From assembly GCA_035519135.1 (NCBI GenBank), contig DATIWX010000013.1:1-5679 (forward strand): a stretch of 5,679 nt of DNA. Direction: 5' to 3'. A program made the translations under genes and the position numbers. The notes beneath the pieces were generated by a model that ran no database searches, was not told where the DNA came from, and worked only from the letters and a program-made list of their open reading frames with translations. The stretch comes from VBDM01 sp035519135. GTDB lineage: Bacteria > Pseudomonadota > Gammaproteobacteria > Burkholderiales > SG8-39. Of the stretch, positions 5,042 through 5,679 are shown in pieces (position 1 is the first letter of the stretch; every line of letters starts with the position of its first letter).

Positions 5042-5679
5042 GCCGGCATCGCCGGCGGCGTCGAGTGGCTGAGCGGCGCCGACCCCGCCACGTTCCGGGA
5101 ACCGACCACCGGCCTCTCGATGGGCGAGCACATGGAGGTCACGCGCGCGAAGTGGGAGATCTCGCGTACCCGCCGGGACGAGGTCGCGCTCGCGAGCCAC
5201 CGCAACGCGGTCGCCGCGGCCGACAAGCTCGCCGCCGAGATCGTTCCGCTGGAAGGCGTGACGCGCGACTCGGGGCCGCGTGCTGAGACCTCCCTGGAGA
5301 AGCTCGCAACCCTCAAACCCGCATTCGGTACCGACGGCACCATCACCGCGGGCAACGCCTCGCCCGTGACCGACGGCGCGACCGCAGTGCTGCTCATGAG
5401 CGAGGAGTGCGCGGCGCGAAGGCCGCAAGCCCCTTGCTTTCATCGAGGCCATGGACTTCGCCGCGCTGCATCCGGACGAAGGCCTGCTCATGGCCCCCGC
5501 CATCACGGTGCCGCGCCTGCTCGCGCGCGCCGGCCTCGAGCTCGCCGACATCGACCTCATCGAGATCCACGAGGCCTTCGCAGCGCAGGTGCTCGCGAAC
5601 GCCGCGGCGTGGGAGCGCGGCTGGAAAGGCCCCGCCATCGGACCGCTCGACTGGAGCCGCGTCAACGTCAACGGCAGCT
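5042..5679 (+). pseudogene. Thiolase (acetyl-CoA acyltransferase), 5'-truncated, frameshifted, runs off the window
   Basis: This is the middle part of a FadI/FadA-like thiolase, which condenses or cleaves acyl-CoA in fatty-acid or ketone-body metabolism. Visible in order: IAGGVEWLSGAD, FREPTTGLSMGEHMEV, WEISRTRRDEVALASHRNA, TSLEKLATLKPAFG, TAGNASPVTDGATAVLLMSEE, then in another frame GRKPLAFIEAMDFAALHP, LLARAGLELADIDLIEIHEAF and WSRVNVNGS. The shift lies at 5411-5417 in a GCGGCGCG run; one extra base (or two lost) restores the frame. The N-terminal part with the nucleophilic Cys is missing, replaced in frame by integrase codons. The window ends just before the expected GHP His motif and the last catalytic Cys. 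Whether a full thiolase exists elsewhere cannot be seen. The shift could be a sequencing error. Confidence 0.88.

Noticed and set aside
4594..5286. A 230-codon plus-strand open frame across the hairpins and thiolase
   Set aside because: It starts at a TTG inside a hairpin, its product is Arg/Pro-rich shadow sequence, and a different frame over the same bases encodes clear thiolase motifs.

Overview
The window is GC-rich DNA with proteobacterial gene families: a VapBC pair, a class II Fic protein very close to Shewanella SoFic as I recall it, a FadI/FadA-like thiolase and the start of a proteobacterial-type integrase. I cannot name the genus. It reads as an accessory region or island edge: intact toxin and post-translational-modification genes sit among gene fragments, repeats and long stretches without genes.

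Positions 1-793 carry a vapBC toxin-antitoxin operon with a plausible promoter, a palindromic operator candidate and a TTG-started vapC overlapping the vapB stop. Positions 800-1369 are a small gene graveyard. It holds an RHS/YD-repeat remnant on the plus strand, a short transposase-like C-terminal tail on the minus strand, and on the minus strand the first ~116 residues of an alpha/beta hydrolase, cut off just after its nucleophile elbow. A minus-strand gene for an unrecognised 86-residue membrane-anchored protein follows (1665-1925). Positions 2051-2098 hold a decaying tandem repeat with a 12-base unit. Positions 2099-2724 hold no convincing gene, only GC-rich palindromes and hairpins.

An AT-rich control region (2725-2790) with repeated TGTCGA/TCGACA half-sites precedes fic (2803-3999), an intact adenylyltransferase with a complete catalytic motif, an N-terminal inhibitory helix motif and a C-terminal winged-helix-like region. 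The half-sites suggest autoregulation, which is inferred.

Positions 4000-4993 are almost 1 kb without a convincing gene, unusually dense in perfect or near-perfect hairpins, several back to back with 3-6 nt loops. This is the best candidate here for something undescribed: a structured RNA or a folded DNA region ahead of an integrase. It ends at a ribosome-binding site and an ATG that opens what looks like an integrase N-terminus. After about 16 codons that frame runs straight into the middle of a thiolase gene. The thiolase lacks its N-terminal part with the nucleophilic Cys, has a frameshift near 5411-5417, and leaves the window just before its expected GHP motif. The right end is therefore a recombination junction, or an assembly chimera, between mobile DNA and a metabolic gene.
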